Shown: positions 50,884 to 60,121, numbered from the stretch's first letter. The stretch: DNA of 64,000 nt from Sphingobacteriaceae bacterium (GCA_017745075.1 JAGIAD010000013.1:1-64000), one strand, 5' to 3'. The notes: generated by a model from the letters alone, not told the origin. Program-made: numbers and translations.

Positions 50884-52176
50884 ATGAAATCTTTAAAACT
50901 AATAACGCTGATCGTACTCGGCGCTATCGGGCTGGAGGGCTATGCCCAAAGCCAGGAAAACATTATACTCCCACTCGGGGGTAATGCATACAGTTCATTA
51001 CACCAGGACTCAGAAAGAACTTTATCCAACAAGGGAATTGTAAACTGGTCAAATCAGGAAGAATATTTTACAGCCTATTTCAGGGTTTCGAAACCAGGTA
51101 CAGTAAGTGTTTCCATTGGCGATAAGCCAATTGTAGAAGGTAAGGCGTCAGTAGAATTTTCTATCCATAACCAGCCTAAAAAAATAAGCTTTGATCAAGG
51201 CCAGGCTTTTGAAGGCAAAATTGGCGAATGGGTAATTAAAGATACCGGTTATGTGGCCCTAACCATTAAAGGTTTAAGCAAAAGCGGAGCCAGATTTCCT
51301 TCCATTGCAAGTTTAATCATCGGAGGGTCGGCTATCGAAGGTAAAACAGCCTATGTTAAAAATAATGATGGCAATTTCTTTCACTGGGGGCGCCGCGGAC
51401 CTTCCGTTCACTTAAACTACCTACAGCCCGAAAATGTAAATGCCGAGTGGTACTACAACGAAGTTACGGTGCCAAAGGGTGAGGATATTCTGGGTTCTTA
51501 TTTCATGGCCAACGGTTTTGGAGAGGGGTATTTCGGTATGCAGGTAAATAGTCCTACAGAACGCCACATCCTGTTTTCGGTTTGGAGTCCTTTCAATACC
51601 GACGATCCTAAAAGTATTCCCGATTCGCACAAAATTAAAATGTTAAAGAAAGGCGAAAATGTACATACAGGGGAGTTTGGTAATGAGGGTTCAGGCGGAC
51701 AAAGCTATTTAAATTACATGTGGAAAGCAGGAAATACCTATAAATTTTTATTGCACGGCACACCCGGCAAGGACAGTACAACCACTTATACGGCCTACTT
51801 TTTTGCCCCTGAAACCAATAAATGGCAGTTGATCGCCAGTTTTAACCGGCCCAAAACTAAAACCTACTTAAAGCGTTTCCACTCTTTTTTAGAAAATTTC
51901 TCCTCGGTACAGGGCGATTTATCGAGAAAAGTTTTGTTTAATAATCAGTGGATTTGCGATGATAAAGGAGTTTGGACGGAATTAAAAACAGCCAGGTTTA
52001 CTACAGATAATACCGGCATGAAAGGTTACCGGATGGATTACCAGGGAGGGATAGACAAAGGCGCCTTTTACCTGAAAAATGGAGGTTTTTTTAACGACTA
52101 TACCCCGCCAAGAAAAGTGCTGAACAGAACCACTGAAGGTAAGCGGCCAGAAATAGATTTCAGTAAATTGCCATAG
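50884..52176 (+). CDS. Secreted DUF3472 / DUF5077-type protein
   Basis: 430 residues with a signal peptide (ending LEGYAQ). The N-terminal beta domain (ENIILPLGGNAYSSLHQDSERTLSNKGIVNWSNQEEYFTAYFRVSKPGTVSV) fits DUF5077, and the C-terminal (EWYYNEVTVPKGEDILGSYFMANGFGEGYFGMQVNSPTERHILFSVWSPF) fits DUF3472. Function unknown; the domains occur in secreted proteins thought to bind carbohydrate. Exported. Not closely linked to a polysaccharide utilisation locus here. Confidence 0.83.
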   Translation: MKSLKLITLIVLGAIGLEGYAQSQENIILPLGGNAYSSLHQDSERTLSNKGIVNWSNQEEYFTAYFRVSKPGTVSVSIGDKPIVEGKASVEFSIHNQPKKISFDQGQAFEGKIGEWVIKDTGYVALTIKGLSKSGARFPSIASLIIGGSAIEGKTAYVKNNDGNFFHWGRRGPSVHLNYLQPENVNAEWYYNEVTVPKGEDILGSYFMANGFGEGYFGMQVNSPTERHILFSVWSPFNTDDPKSIPDSHKIKMLKKGENVHTGEFGNEGSGGQSYLNYMWKAGNTYKFLLHGTPGKDSTTTYTAYFFAPETNKWQLIASFNRPKTKTYLKRFHSFLENFSSVQGDLSRKVLFNNQWICDDKGVWTELKTARFTTDNTGMKGYRMDYQGGIDKGAFYLKNGGFFNDYTPPRKVLNRTTEGKRPEIDFSKLP

Positions 52177-52232
52177 ATTTTCAAAATTATTATGGAATTT
52201 TGGTATTTCATACATCATTACAATACAGCACA

Positions 52233-52430
52233 ATGGACGGGCAGAACAGAAAAGATATTTATCCGGGATTAGAAGTCGGGATTATTTTGAAGAAAGATCA
52301 AAGATCAGGAAACATTACATATGGTATAGTGAAAGATCTGCTTACTTCATCCGCATTCCACTCCAGGGGAATAAAAGTTCGGCTCGAAGATGGCCAGGTA
52401 GGCCGCGTAGCTGAAATTGTAGAAGACTAA
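52233..52430 (+). CDS. ywbE: YwbE family protein
   Basis: A 65-residue DUF2196 protein: MDGQNRKDIYPGLEVGIILKKDQRSGNITYGIVKDLLTSSAFHSRGIKVRLEDGQVGRVAEIVED has the short beta-barrel of the family. The start at 52233 is chosen because the upstream in-frame ATG (52200) adds a non-family stretch. Function unknown. Its stop TAATG overlaps the next gene by one base. Confidence 0.88.
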   Translation: MDGQNRKDIYPGLEVGIILKKDQRSGNITYGIVKDLLTSSAFHSRGIKVRLEDGQVGRVAEIVED

Positions 52431-52972
52431 TGAAACAGCTTTATTTTTCCTTGTTAATTTTTGCATTTGCAGCTACTGCATCTGCCCAGGAGACCAGCGT
52501 AGTAAACAAAGCCCCGGGTATACATAACCAGGCAACTGATCCCAAAACGATCAGGATTTGCGTGCCGTCAAGAACCGGTATAATAGCCAATCCCCCATTG
52601 TGGGTTGTAAATGATGTATTAATGAAAGGGGATATTGTAAGCAATTATATCCGTCCTGCCAGCATCGAGTCGATTAATGTGCTGAAAGATGCATCTGCCA
52701 CAGCACTATATGGAACCAGCGGGCAAAACGGAGTGGTTATCGTTAAATTAAAAAAGGACCTGCAGCTTTGGAACCTGAACGAAATGCTTAAAAACTTCGG
52801 TATTAGTAAGAAGAACCAGGATTTACCTGTATTTATTGATAAAAAAGAATTAGTTAACCGCGACGATTTCTTTATTGTCAAAGATATTGTAGCAAGTGTA
52901 AAAGTGATAACAGGTGGAAATCAACCGTCAGGCCAAAACAAGGTAATTCAAGTTGCGTTAAAACCTTTATAG
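52430..52972 (+). CDS. Secreted TonB-plug-like protein without a barrel
   Basis: 180 residues with a signal peptide (ending ATASAQ). The segment PASIESINVLKDASATALYGTSGQNGVVIVKLKK matches the TonB-dependent receptor plug of SusC-type proteins, but no beta barrel follows. The remainder (LWNLNEMLKNFGISKK...FIVKDIVASVKVITGG) is a second, plug-like repeat. Coupled to ywbE by a 1-base overlap. A periplasmic role in TonB signalling or an evolutionary remnant are both possible. Confidence 0.8.
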   Translation: MKQLYFSLLIFAFAATASAQETSVVNKAPGIHNQATDPKTIRICVPSRTGIIANPPLWVVNDVLMKGDIVSNYIRPASIESINVLKDASATALYGTSGQNGVVIVKLKKDLQLWNLNEMLKNFGISKKNQDLPVFIDKKELVNRDDFFIVKDIVASVKVITGGNQPSGQNKVIQVALKPL

Positions 52973-53048
52973 CCTTTTATACGTATTATATTTGTAATCA
53001 AATTGCAATTAAAGGCTCAAAAAGTAACAAAATAAATTTTGCGTCGTC

Positions 53049-53056
53049 TATATTTG
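53049..53056 (+). promoter_or_regulatory. Candidate -7 box for the DUF4834 gene
   Basis: TATATTTG, 21 bases before the DUF4834 start codon. A second identical box occurs at 52987-52994. No -33 partner at ideal spacing for either. Confidence 0.35.
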
Positions 53057-53077
53057 TATTAACAGTAAATAAATAGC

Positions 53078-53326
53078 ATGGCATTATTAAGATTCATTTT
53101 CATCGCAATATTGGTCCTTTGGCTGATCAGAATGCTGATCAGGTTAATACTCCCGATGCTGTTTAATAACCTGGCAAGTAAAATGCAGAGTCAGGCTACC
53201 GGACAGCAACAACAAAGAAGGCCAAGACCTGAAGGTTCTATTTCAATCGATTATATGCCTCCAAGGCCCGATCAAAGTAAAACAGATAAACTCGGCGATT
53301 TTGTCGATTACGAAGAGATTAAATAA
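53078..53326 (+). CDS. DUF4834 small membrane protein
   Basis: 82 residues: one N-terminal membrane helix (about residues 4-32), then a Gln/Arg/Pro-rich cytoplasmic tail ending DKLGDFVDYEEIK. The domain is typical of Bacteroidota small proteins. Function unknown. It ends in a good terminator. Confidence 0.86.
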   Translation: MALLRFIFIAILVLWLIRMLIRLILPMLFNNLASKMQSQATGQQQQRRPRPEGSISIDYMPPRPDQSKTDKLGDFVDYEEIK

Positions 53327-53330
53327 TACT

Positions 53331-53356
53331 AACCCTGAACTTGTTCAGGGTTTTTT
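53331..53356. terminator. Rho-independent terminator between convergent genes
   Basis: AACCCTGAAC pairs with GTTCAGGGTT across a 2-base loop, followed by TTTT. Confidence 0.88.
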
Positions 53357-53358
53357 GT

Positions 53359-53814
53359 TTAAAGTTGTTCTGCTACTGATTTTATAGCCTGATTTCTGGC
53401 AGTTAACAATTTGTACAGGTAATTTTTCAAAAACAAGAAGTCTATGAACTGGCCAATTAAACCCATAGGCGACTTGTACGCAAAAATATCAGTCATTTCG
53501 GTATATCCACCTGCAGAGGTGAAATGATGTTGATGGTGCAATATTCTAAAAGGCCCGTTTAACATTTCATCAACAAAATAAAATGGATTTTTCATTGCAG
53601 TAATTTTGTTTGTCATTTTAAAACTTAATCCAAAATGCCTGGCTTGCCAGGTAACCTGTTCTCCAGGGCCAATTAAGCCTGTCAACTTTCCTTCAATAGC
53701 CTTTTCTTTATTACTTTTCATCGATGTCATATGCAAATCTAAACTTCTGGATAAATCGAAGCATTTTTCTATAGATGCGTAAATTTTTGTTTTTAATATT
53801 AAGGTTGGCATCAT
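53359..53814 (-). CDS. SRPBCC/START-like ligand-binding protein
   Basis: 151 residues of the SRPBCC helix-grip fold, seen in TKIYASIEKCFDLSRSLDLHMTSM, GLIGPGEQVTWQARHFGLSFKMTNKITAMKNPFYFVDEMLNGPF and the ILHHQHHFTSAGGYTEMTDIFAYKSPMG segment. No catalytic residues. It is two bases after the TIGR01777 gene on the same strand; in several phyla this protein is grouped with TIGR01777 and DUF393/DCC-type proteins. Confidence 0.85.
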   Translation of the reverse strand: MMPTLILKTKIYASIEKCFDLSRSLDLHMTSMKSNKEKAIEGKLTGLIGPGEQVTWQARHFGLSFKMTNKITAMKNPFYFVDEMLNGPFRILHHQHHFTSAGGYTEMTDIFAYKSPMGLIGQFIDFLFLKNYLYKLLTARNQAIKSVAEQL

Positions 53815-53816
53815 GT

Positions 53817-54737
53817 CTATTTTAAAATATCTTGAACAGCATGCTCAATGGTTGGGTATTTAAATGTAAAGCCGCTATTTAACAAGATTGTTGGCTTAAC
53901 CCACCTGCTTTTTAAAACCAGTTCCGTTTCGGTGCCTATTATTTTTGCGCCTACTGCCAATAACAAGGCTGGGGTAGGCAAGCCGAAATTGCGGCCAAAG
54001 GCCTTTCTGATACTGCGCATAAAATCACGGTTTTTAATCGCTTCTGGGGCCGTACAGTTTACAATTCCTTCAATTTCCGGATGATCTAATAGCCACGATA
54101 TACTACCTGCAGCATCCTCTTCGTGGATCCAGCTCATATATTGTTCGCCATTTCCTTGTTTACCGCCAATGCCCAATTTCACCAGGTTAAGTAAGCGGGG
54201 AAATGCGCCATCTTTCAGGCCTAAAACAATGCCCATTCTAAGCGCTATTTTTCGGGTATTGGGTGTGTTGGTTTCAAAAAAGCTATTTTCCCAGGCTTTG
54301 CAAACTTCAATTGAGAAACCTTCGCCGATTTCGCCTGTAAATTCATCCTGGTAATGGTCTTCTGCATGGCGGTATATAGTGGCAGAGGTGATGTTGATCC
54401 AAAGCTTTGGCGGATTTTCCATTTTTTCAATCGTTTTTCCCAGCAAACCGGTAGGGATCAATCTTGAATCAAAAATTTCTTTTTTATTTTTTTCAGTGTA
54501 CCTGCAGTTTACATTTTTGCCGCAAAGGTTTACAAGCAAATCAGCATTTTGGAGCGCACTGGTCCAGTCGCCTGTTGTTTTTCCATCCCAAACCATTGTC
54601 TTAATATTGCCCTGTTTAGGTTGAGCTTTCCTGGATAGAATTACAATTTCATCAGTTATTGGACTAAAATGTTTGGCCAGTACATGACCTAAATAACCAT
54701 TGCCACCGGCTAGAACAACTTTTTTGTATTTCATCAT
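53817..54737 (-). CDS. TIGR01777 family oxidoreductase (epimerase-like)
   Basis: 306 residues. NAD(P)-binding Rossmann motif VVLAGGNGYLGHVL, then DLLVNLCGKNVNCRYTEKNKKEIFDSRLIPTGLLGKTI, which is the TIGR01777 signature, and a YQDEFTGEIGEGF region. The substrate is unknown. Part of a tightly spaced cluster with the SRPBCC gene (2 bases) and the DCC-type gene (1 base). Confidence 0.9.
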   Translation of the reverse strand: MMKYKKVVLAGGNGYLGHVLAKHFSPITDEIVILSRKAQPKQGNIKTMVWDGKTTGDWTSALQNADLLVNLCGKNVNCRYTEKNKKEIFDSRLIPTGLLGKTIEKMENPPKLWINITSATIYRHAEDHYQDEFTGEIGEGFSIEVCKAWENSFFETNTPNTRKIALRMGIVLGLKDGAFPRLLNLVKLGIGGKQGNGEQYMSWIHEEDAAGSISWLLDHPEIEGIVNCTAPEAIKNRDFMRSIRKAFGRNFGLPTPALLLAVGAKIIGTETELVLKSRWVKPTILLNSGFTFKYPTIEHAVQDILK

Positions 54738-54738
54738 T

Positions 54739-55554
54739 TTAAAATAATAAGATTAAGCCCAAAACAATTAAACGGTAAAGCACCCAGGTAATGCTCATGG
54801 TCTTGCCCAGGTTTAAAATTTTGCTCCGGCGCAGATGTTCTAAAAACATCAATCCTGCAACCATTAAAAAGTAGAGCATAAATATTAGGGTATCGACTTG
54901 AAAGTAATGAGAAACAACCAGCGCCGGCAAAAGCAAAAGTGATCCCGCGAAAGAAATGGTCATCATGTTGCCCAGGTAGTTCCAAAGTTTTTCTTTCCGG
55001 TAAAAATTAATGATTGCAGCCTGAAAAAATAGCTGTCCGCCGCAGATCAGATATTCACGGTATTTACTGCCTAATGGCACAAAATCAGTAAGCAGGTGTG
55101 CGTAATTGGTTAATATATAAGCGGTAATGATCCAGGTTAAGAGCAGGTAAGCAATGCGATAATGGATTCTAAAAGTGGGTTGTATGGTATTTTCTTTAAC
55201 TATAGCCGGAACAATCACTTTGCGGTTGTAAGAAATAAAGGCATAAAATTTTTGCATCAGATAAACAAAGGGGCTAAACAAAAACAGTGGCTTAAAGAAA
55301 GGGACAGCGTAAGCAATGATCTTGAATAAACTCTGTATCCCATAGGTTACTTCACCGGTTTCGGTGTTTACAAGGGCAATTTCATTAGCTGCCCTCTGAT
55401 GATCTACCAAGGGGCAAATGTTTTGTGGCATCTCCTGGTAGGCTTTACGACCATCTTGAGCCAGCATGCCTGTTCTTATAAAAGCTTTGGTATAAGCATA
55501 ACACATGGGGCACTCATTGTCGAATAAAATCACATGGTTTTTAAGCGTTTTCAT
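54739..55554 (-). CDS. DCC1-like thiol-disulfide protein with membrane domain
   Basis: 271 residues. N-terminal DCC/DUF393 domain with the redox motif NECPMC at about residues 13-18 (VILFDNECPMCYAYTKAFIR), followed by about five membrane helices from residue 100. DUF393 proteins are predicted thioredoxin-fold oxidoreductases. In a cluster with TIGR01777 and SRPBCC; the 1-base gap shows a single transcript. Confidence 0.85.
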   Translation of the reverse strand: MKTLKNHVILFDNECPMCYAYTKAFIRTGMLAQDGRKAYQEMPQNICPLVDHQRAANEIALVNTETGEVTYGIQSLFKIIAYAVPFFKPLFLFSPFVYLMQKFYAFISYNRKVIVPAIVKENTIQPTFRIHYRIAYLLLTWIITAYILTNYAHLLTDFVPLGSKYREYLICGGQLFFQAAIINFYRKEKLWNYLGNMMTISFAGSLLLLPALVVSHYFQVDTLIFMLYFLMVAGLMFLEHLRRSKILNLGKTMSITWVLYRLIVLGLILLF

Positions 55555-55635
55555 CTTTTTTAAATTTTAGTATTTTCAGTAAAATATGAAAGTTTAAATT
55601 AAAAAATAAAGCCAAACTTATGTAAGGCATTTTAA

Positions 55636-55785
55636 TTTTAATGGTTAGGGTTTAGTGGATGGGGTTTAGCTCTTGGCGTTTAATAGTTAGCGTTTAAGGT
55701 GAATATGTCTTGCTACTTGCTACTCGCTACTTATTACTTGATACTCAATAGCTCCTTCTCAAATCTCACATCTCCCCTCTCAAAT
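55636..55785. repeat. Heptamer word repeats TTGCTAC/TTGATAC and GGTTTAG words
   Basis: From 55710 six successive 7-base units read TTGCTAC, TTGCTAC, TCGCTAC, TTATTAC, TTGATAC, TCAATAG. Preceding words GGTTAGGGTTTAG and following CTCAAATCTC match other intergenic words at 29820-29880. There is no coding capacity. Confidence 0.65.
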
Positions 55786-56292
55786 CTATTTAAACACCTT
55801 CAACACCGACCCCCAGAACCAGCTCTCTTCCGCTTTAAGCATGGTCTCCAAAGTTTTATCAACATTCCCGGCAAGTTTGTTTATATCTGTAATCGATTTT
55901 TTGAAGGTCTTAAATTCAGGATCCTTTTCATCACCTGCAACATGCGAGAGTTCACTTAAAACTTTTAAAATAGGTTCCAGTTCTCTTTTCTTCCTTTCTT
56001 TGGCTACCTGGCGTGCAATATTCCAGACATCCTTATCAGCAAAAAAATATTCTTTGCGCTCGCCGGCTTTATGTTGTTTTTCAATTAAACCCCAGCCAAT
56101 TAAATCGCGGAGTGTCATATTTGCATTCCCCCTTGAAATACTGAGCTGTTCCATAATTTCTTCAGTGGTTAATGCTTCCGGCGAAATCAATAACAACGCA
56201 TGTACTTGAGCCATGGTTCGGTTAATACCCCACTCTGAGCCTAATTTACCCCAGGCTTCTATAAACTTTAATTTTGCTGCTGCTAATTCCAT
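55786..56292 (-). CDS. GbsR/MarR-type transcriptional regulator
   Basis: 168 residues. Winged helix-turn-helix with ALTTEEIMEQLSISRGNANMTLRDLIGWGLIEKQHKAGERKEYFF, the GbsR-type arrangement of residues 8-100, with a helical C-terminal dimer region. Start chosen at ATG 56292, over a TTG two codons upstream. It may control the downstream DCC, TIGR01777 and SRPBCC genes on the same strand, though a word-repeat spacer of 230 bases separates it from them. Confidence 0.88.
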   Translation of the reverse strand: MELAAAKLKFIEAWGKLGSEWGINRTMAQVHALLLISPEALTTEEIMEQLSISRGNANMTLRDLIGWGLIEKQHKAGERKEYFFADKDVWNIARQVAKERKKRELEPILKVLSELSHVAGDEKDPEFKTFKKSITDINKLAGNVDKTLETMLKAEESWFWGSVLKVFK

Positions 56293-56358
56293 ATACAAAT
56301 ATAAAGTTATTTTTAAAGTTTCAAAAATTATTGAAAATTTATTTAATTTGAAAACATT

Positions 56359-57444
56359 TTATTGTTTATGCTTTAATTCATCGATCACCGTTTGCCAGTT
56401 ACCGGAATTTCCGCCTAAGGTTTTTAACAAGTCTTTTTGTGAAGGGTCAAAATAAACCGATAACCTTAGCACCGGCAAAGCAAGGCCAGGTTTAAACATG
56501 CTTCCCGGTGCAAAACCAGGTTCGTTGTTCTTCGCCCGGTCGCGGTCAAATTTAACGGTGGTATTTACATATTCCTCGTGCTGTTTTTCGCCTTTAATAT
56601 AAGGGAACAGCCATTCTACAGATTTTTTGATCGACGAACCCTTAGGCGATTCGTAGGTATAAAAATTAGGCCCCTTTGCCCGGTCGATCATAATGGCCAG
56701 TTTTAACATCGGTTCCAGGTCGTAAATATGGTAATGCATGGCATCGCGTTCCTTGAAATCTAAACTGGTACCATCGGGATATAGATTAATGTTAATGTGG
56801 CTTTTCAGGTTTTCGATCGTCCAGTTGATCAATTCCTGGTTATTAAGCGCATAACCAATTTCGCCAACTACCTTTAAACGGTGTGCATTCCAGTTGTTAA
56901 TGGCAGTGGCTCTTCCGGCTTTCATCCGCTTGCTGTTGATTTCAGCCCAAGCTGTTTCATTCAGCCATTGCTCAATCTGTTTTTTATCACCGGCTGGGAT
57001 GTCTTGTTTGATCAGGTCGTAAGCGTCAACCGCCTGATCGAGATTGGTATCATCGATGGGATCGCCATTAGGTTTGTTGATTTTTGCCCATGCTGAAAGA
57101 AATTCTACACATTTGTTCAAATATTTTTGATCATTGGTAATCCGGTATTGCAAAGCCAACGCAAACATCTTGCCCATATCGGCAAGGGCCGCCTGTGTTT
57201 TCACTTTCTTTGGATTTCCTTTAAGTAAACCTTCCGTTCTGATGGTATCAAGGGCGATAGGCTGTTCTTCCAGATATTTTAAAGCCGATTTTTCGAAGCC
57301 CTGATATAGTTTTTTGGTTTCTTCATCGTTTTTGATCCTGCTTTTCAGCTTTGCGGTTTCGGCACCGGTTAAACTTACAATCTGTCCGAACGCGGCAAAA
57401 GACAGGATGGCAAGGGCGATTGTAACAACAAACTTTCTCATCAT
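56359..57444 (-). CDS. Secreted alginate-lyase-family protein
   Basis: 361 residues with a signal peptide (ending AAFGQ). The alginate lyase (PL5-like) helical toroid is recognised by ALQYRITNDQKYLNKCVEFLSAWAKINKPNGDPIDDTNLDQAV and the catalytic-type NNWNAHRLKVVGEIGYAL, where an Asn-His pair is expected to serve the beta-elimination. The segment GTSLDFKERDAMHYHIYDLEPML is a further hallmark. Periplasmic. The true substrate (alginate or another uronate polymer) is not clear; no PUL genes are adjacent. Confidence 0.86.
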   Translation of the reverse strand: MMRKFVVTIALAILSFAAFGQIVSLTGAETAKLKSRIKNDEETKKLYQGFEKSALKYLEEQPIALDTIRTEGLLKGNPKKVKTQAALADMGKMFALALQYRITNDQKYLNKCVEFLSAWAKINKPNGDPIDDTNLDQAVDAYDLIKQDIPAGDKKQIEQWLNETAWAEINSKRMKAGRATAINNWNAHRLKVVGEIGYALNNQELINWTIENLKSHININLYPDGTSLDFKERDAMHYHIYDLEPMLKLAIMIDRAKGPNFYTYESPKGSSIKKSVEWLFPYIKGEKQHEEYVNTTVKFDRDRAKNNEPGFAPGSMFKPGLALPVLRLSVYFDPSQKDLLKTLGGNSGNWQTVIDELKHKQ

Positions 57445-57570
57445 AAATGGGTTGAATTTTTATTCTCTGTTACAAATCTAATTTTTTATTCAGCATGCAT
57501 TTAATTTATTCCTTTTTTATACCGGCCAATTTTTTATTTTTGACATTCGTTTAAACTTAAACAAACCTTA

Positions 57571-60066
57571 ATGAATAACTGGTTTAATAAAAATGGCATT
57601 CATTTAGCCATTATTGCATTTTTTGTAGTCATTACATTTGCCTACTTCAGTCCTGTTCTGCAGGGTAAAGCGCCACAACAGGGTGATGTTTTGCAGGCCA
57701 AAGCCATGCAAAAGGAAATTATGGATATCAAGGCGAAAGATGGCAAAGGCCCGCTTTGGACTAACCAGATGTTCGGCGGTATGCCAGCTTACCAAATTTG
57801 GGTACAGTACCCACTCAATATTACAACCTATGGTATAGACGTAATTAAGGGTGTTTTCCCCGATCCTGTTGGAACAGTTTTGTTATATCTTTTAGGTGCG
57901 TACTTATTATTCTGTGTGTTAAAAATAAATCCTTGGCTTGCTGCTGCGGGAGCAATTGCTTTTGCATTTACATCGTATAATTTTATTATAATAGCGGCCG
58001 GACATAGCAATAAGGCATTGGCCATTGGCTTTTTTGCTCCTATTTTGGCAGCCATTATCATCATCCTAAGAGGACGTTATCTGATTGGTGGAAGCTTGCT
58101 TGCACTTTTTATGGCTTTAGAGATCCGCTCTAACCATATTCAAATGACCTATTATTTATTTATAGCGTTGTTTATTCTGGCCTGTATAGAGTTTTATCAT
58201 GCATTTAAGGCAAAGCAGCTCCCGGCTTTCGGTAAATCGATCGCTTATATTGTTTCAGGTATTTTGTTGTCTGTTTTAGTAAACGCAGGCACTTTGTGGA
58301 CTACCTACGAGTATGGTAAAGAAACTATTCGTGGTAAATCTAACTTAACAACCGACAAAGCCGAGCCTGCAAATGGTTTGGATAAAGCCTATGCTTACCA
58401 GTGGAGCCAGGGTGTTGGCGAGAGTTTCTCATTCCTGATCCCGAATATTTATGGTGGAGCAAGCAGTATTGATGAAATGATCAAGCCTGAAAGCAATACT
58501 TATAAAGCTGTAGAGAAAAATCTTCAAGGTGTAGATCCACGTCAGGCCATTGGTTATGTTGCACAAAATCTGGGTACTAACCAGTATTGGGGCAATAAAC
58601 CCGGTACCTCTGGACCATATTACTTTGGGGCGATTATCTGTTTCTTATTTGTATTCGGATTGTTTATTGTAAAACACCGTTGGAAATGGTGGATTTTAGG
58701 AACCAGTATCTTGTTATTGTTCCTATCATTTGGACAAAACCTTCCATTTATCTCTGATATCTTTTTTGATTACCTTCCGGGTTACAATAAATTCAGAGCT
58801 GTTGAATCCATATTGGCAGTTGTAGGATTTTTGGTTCCTTTATTGGCAATATTGGCCATTAAAGAGGCTCAGGATGGAAAATATGATCAAAAATATTTGG
58901 TACAGCGTTTAACATGGTCGGCAGGTATAACAGGCGGTTTTGCGTTAATTATTGCCGTGATCCCAACTGCGTTTTTCAGCTTTACACAGGCTAACCAGGC
59001 ACAGGTTTTAGATGCTTTAACACAAACATTACAAAATAACCGCGCTGCGGCGATTGATATTTTAAATGGCATTGTTGCTGATCGTGTAGCTTTGGCCCGT
59101 GCCGATGCTTTACGTTCATTATTATTTATCGCAGTAGGTTTTGGTATTGCCTGGGCTTTCATCACTAAAAAGATGAATATGCAACTGGCTTTTGGTTTAC
59201 TGGCTTTGTTTATACTGATTGATTTATGGCAGGTAGACCGCCGTTATTTGAACAACCAGAATTTTGTAAGCAAATCTGATTTAGACAACCACTACCAGCC
59301 AAGGGATGTAGATAATTTTATTTCGGCCGATAAAGATCCAAACTTCAGGGTTTTCGATCTGTCGTTAGGCGATCCGTTTAAAAGTGCTGAAACTTCTTAT
59401 TTCCACAAAACCGTTGGTGGTTTCCATTCGGCGAGGTTAAAACGTTTCCAGGAACTGGTAGATAACCAGATGACGAAAAGCATCAACCAGGATGTTCTTG
59501 ACATGTTAAACACCAAATACATCATTACGCAGGACCCTCAAAACGGATCCTACAAAATGCAGCGCAATGCAACGGCGGCAGGTAATGCCTGGTTTGTACA
59601 AAGTGTGCAGTTTGCTAAAAATGCCGATGAGGAAATGAAAGCAATCAGCAGTTTCGATGCGAAGAAGGAGGCCATTGTTGATGAAAGTTTCAAAAACTCG
59701 ATCGATACCAAGCGCTTAGGGACTGGCCAGGAAGGTTTTATCAAGTTAACCAGTTATAATCCTGATCATTTAACCTACGAATACTCTACTGCTAAAGATG
59801 CAATTGCTGTATTTTCAGAGATCTATTATGACAAAGGCTGGAAAATGTACATTGATGGTGTAGAAAAGCCATATTTCAGGGCTGATTATATTTTGCGTGC
59901 AGCGCAGCTTGAAGCAGGTAACCATAAACTTGAGTTTATTTTTCATCCAACGTCATATTACACAGGAGAAAAAATCTCTTTGGCAGGATCGATCTTGTTA
60001 TTGGCCGGCTTAGGTTTCGGGTTTTACAGCGAAGAAAAGAGGAAAAAGAAAGCAGCTAAAGCTTAA
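57571..60066 (+). CDS. YfhO family membrane protein (putative glycosyltransferase)
   Basis: 831 residues with about 12 membrane helices and soluble loops, typical of Bacteroidota YfhO proteins. N-terminal HLAIIAFFVVITFAYFSPVLQGKAPQQGDVLQAKAMQKEI is characteristic, with a C-terminal soluble domain GWKMYIDGVEKPYFRADYILRAAQLEAGNHKLEFIFHPTSYYTGEKISL. The family has a GT-C-like topology and is linked to lipid or wall polymer modification; role uncertain. A terminator follows directly. Confidence 0.92.
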   Translation: MNNWFNKNGIHLAIIAFFVVITFAYFSPVLQGKAPQQGDVLQAKAMQKEIMDIKAKDGKGPLWTNQMFGGMPAYQIWVQYPLNITTYGIDVIKGVFPDPVGTVLLYLLGAYLLFCVLKINPWLAAAGAIAFAFTSYNFIIIAAGHSNKALAIGFFAPILAAIIIILRGRYLIGGSLLALFMALEIRSNHIQMTYYLFIALFILACIEFYHAFKAKQLPAFGKSIAYIVSGILLSVLVNAGTLWTTYEYGKETIRGKSNLTTDKAEPANGLDKAYAYQWSQGVGESFSFLIPNIYGGASSIDEMIKPESNTYKAVEKNLQGVDPRQAIGYVAQNLGTNQYWGNKPGTSGPYYFGAIICFLFVFGLFIVKHRWKWWILGTSILLLFLSFGQNLPFISDIFFDYLPGYNKFRAVESILAVVGFLVPLLAILAIKEAQDGKYDQKYLVQRLTWSAGITGGFALIIAVIPTAFFSFTQANQAQVLDALTQTLQNNRAAAIDILNGIVADRVALARADALRSLLFIAVGFGIAWAFITKKMNMQLAFGLLALFILIDLWQVDRRYLNNQNFVSKSDLDNHYQPRDVDNFISADKDPNFRVFDLSLGDPFKSAETSYFHKTVGGFHSARLKRFQELVDNQMTKSINQDVLDMLNTKYIITQDPQNGSYKMQRNATAAGNAWFVQSVQFAKNADEEMKAISSFDAKKEAIVDESFKNSIDTKRLGTGQEGFIKLTSYNPDHLTYEYSTAKDAIAVFSEIYYDKGWKMYIDGVEKPYFRADYILRAAQLEAGNHKLEFIFHPTSYYTGEKISLAGSILLLAGLGFGFYSEEKRKKKAAKA

Positions 60067-60086
60067 TATTTTCTAAATAGATTTAT

Positions 60087-60120
60087 GACCCGCAGGATTT
60101 TGATCTTGCGGGTTTTTTGT
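60087..60120 (+). terminator. Rho-independent terminator of yfhO
   Basis: ACCCGCAGGAT and ATCTTGCGGGT pair around a short loop (one mismatch), followed by TTTTTTG. Confidence 0.85.
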
Positions 60121-60121
60121 T

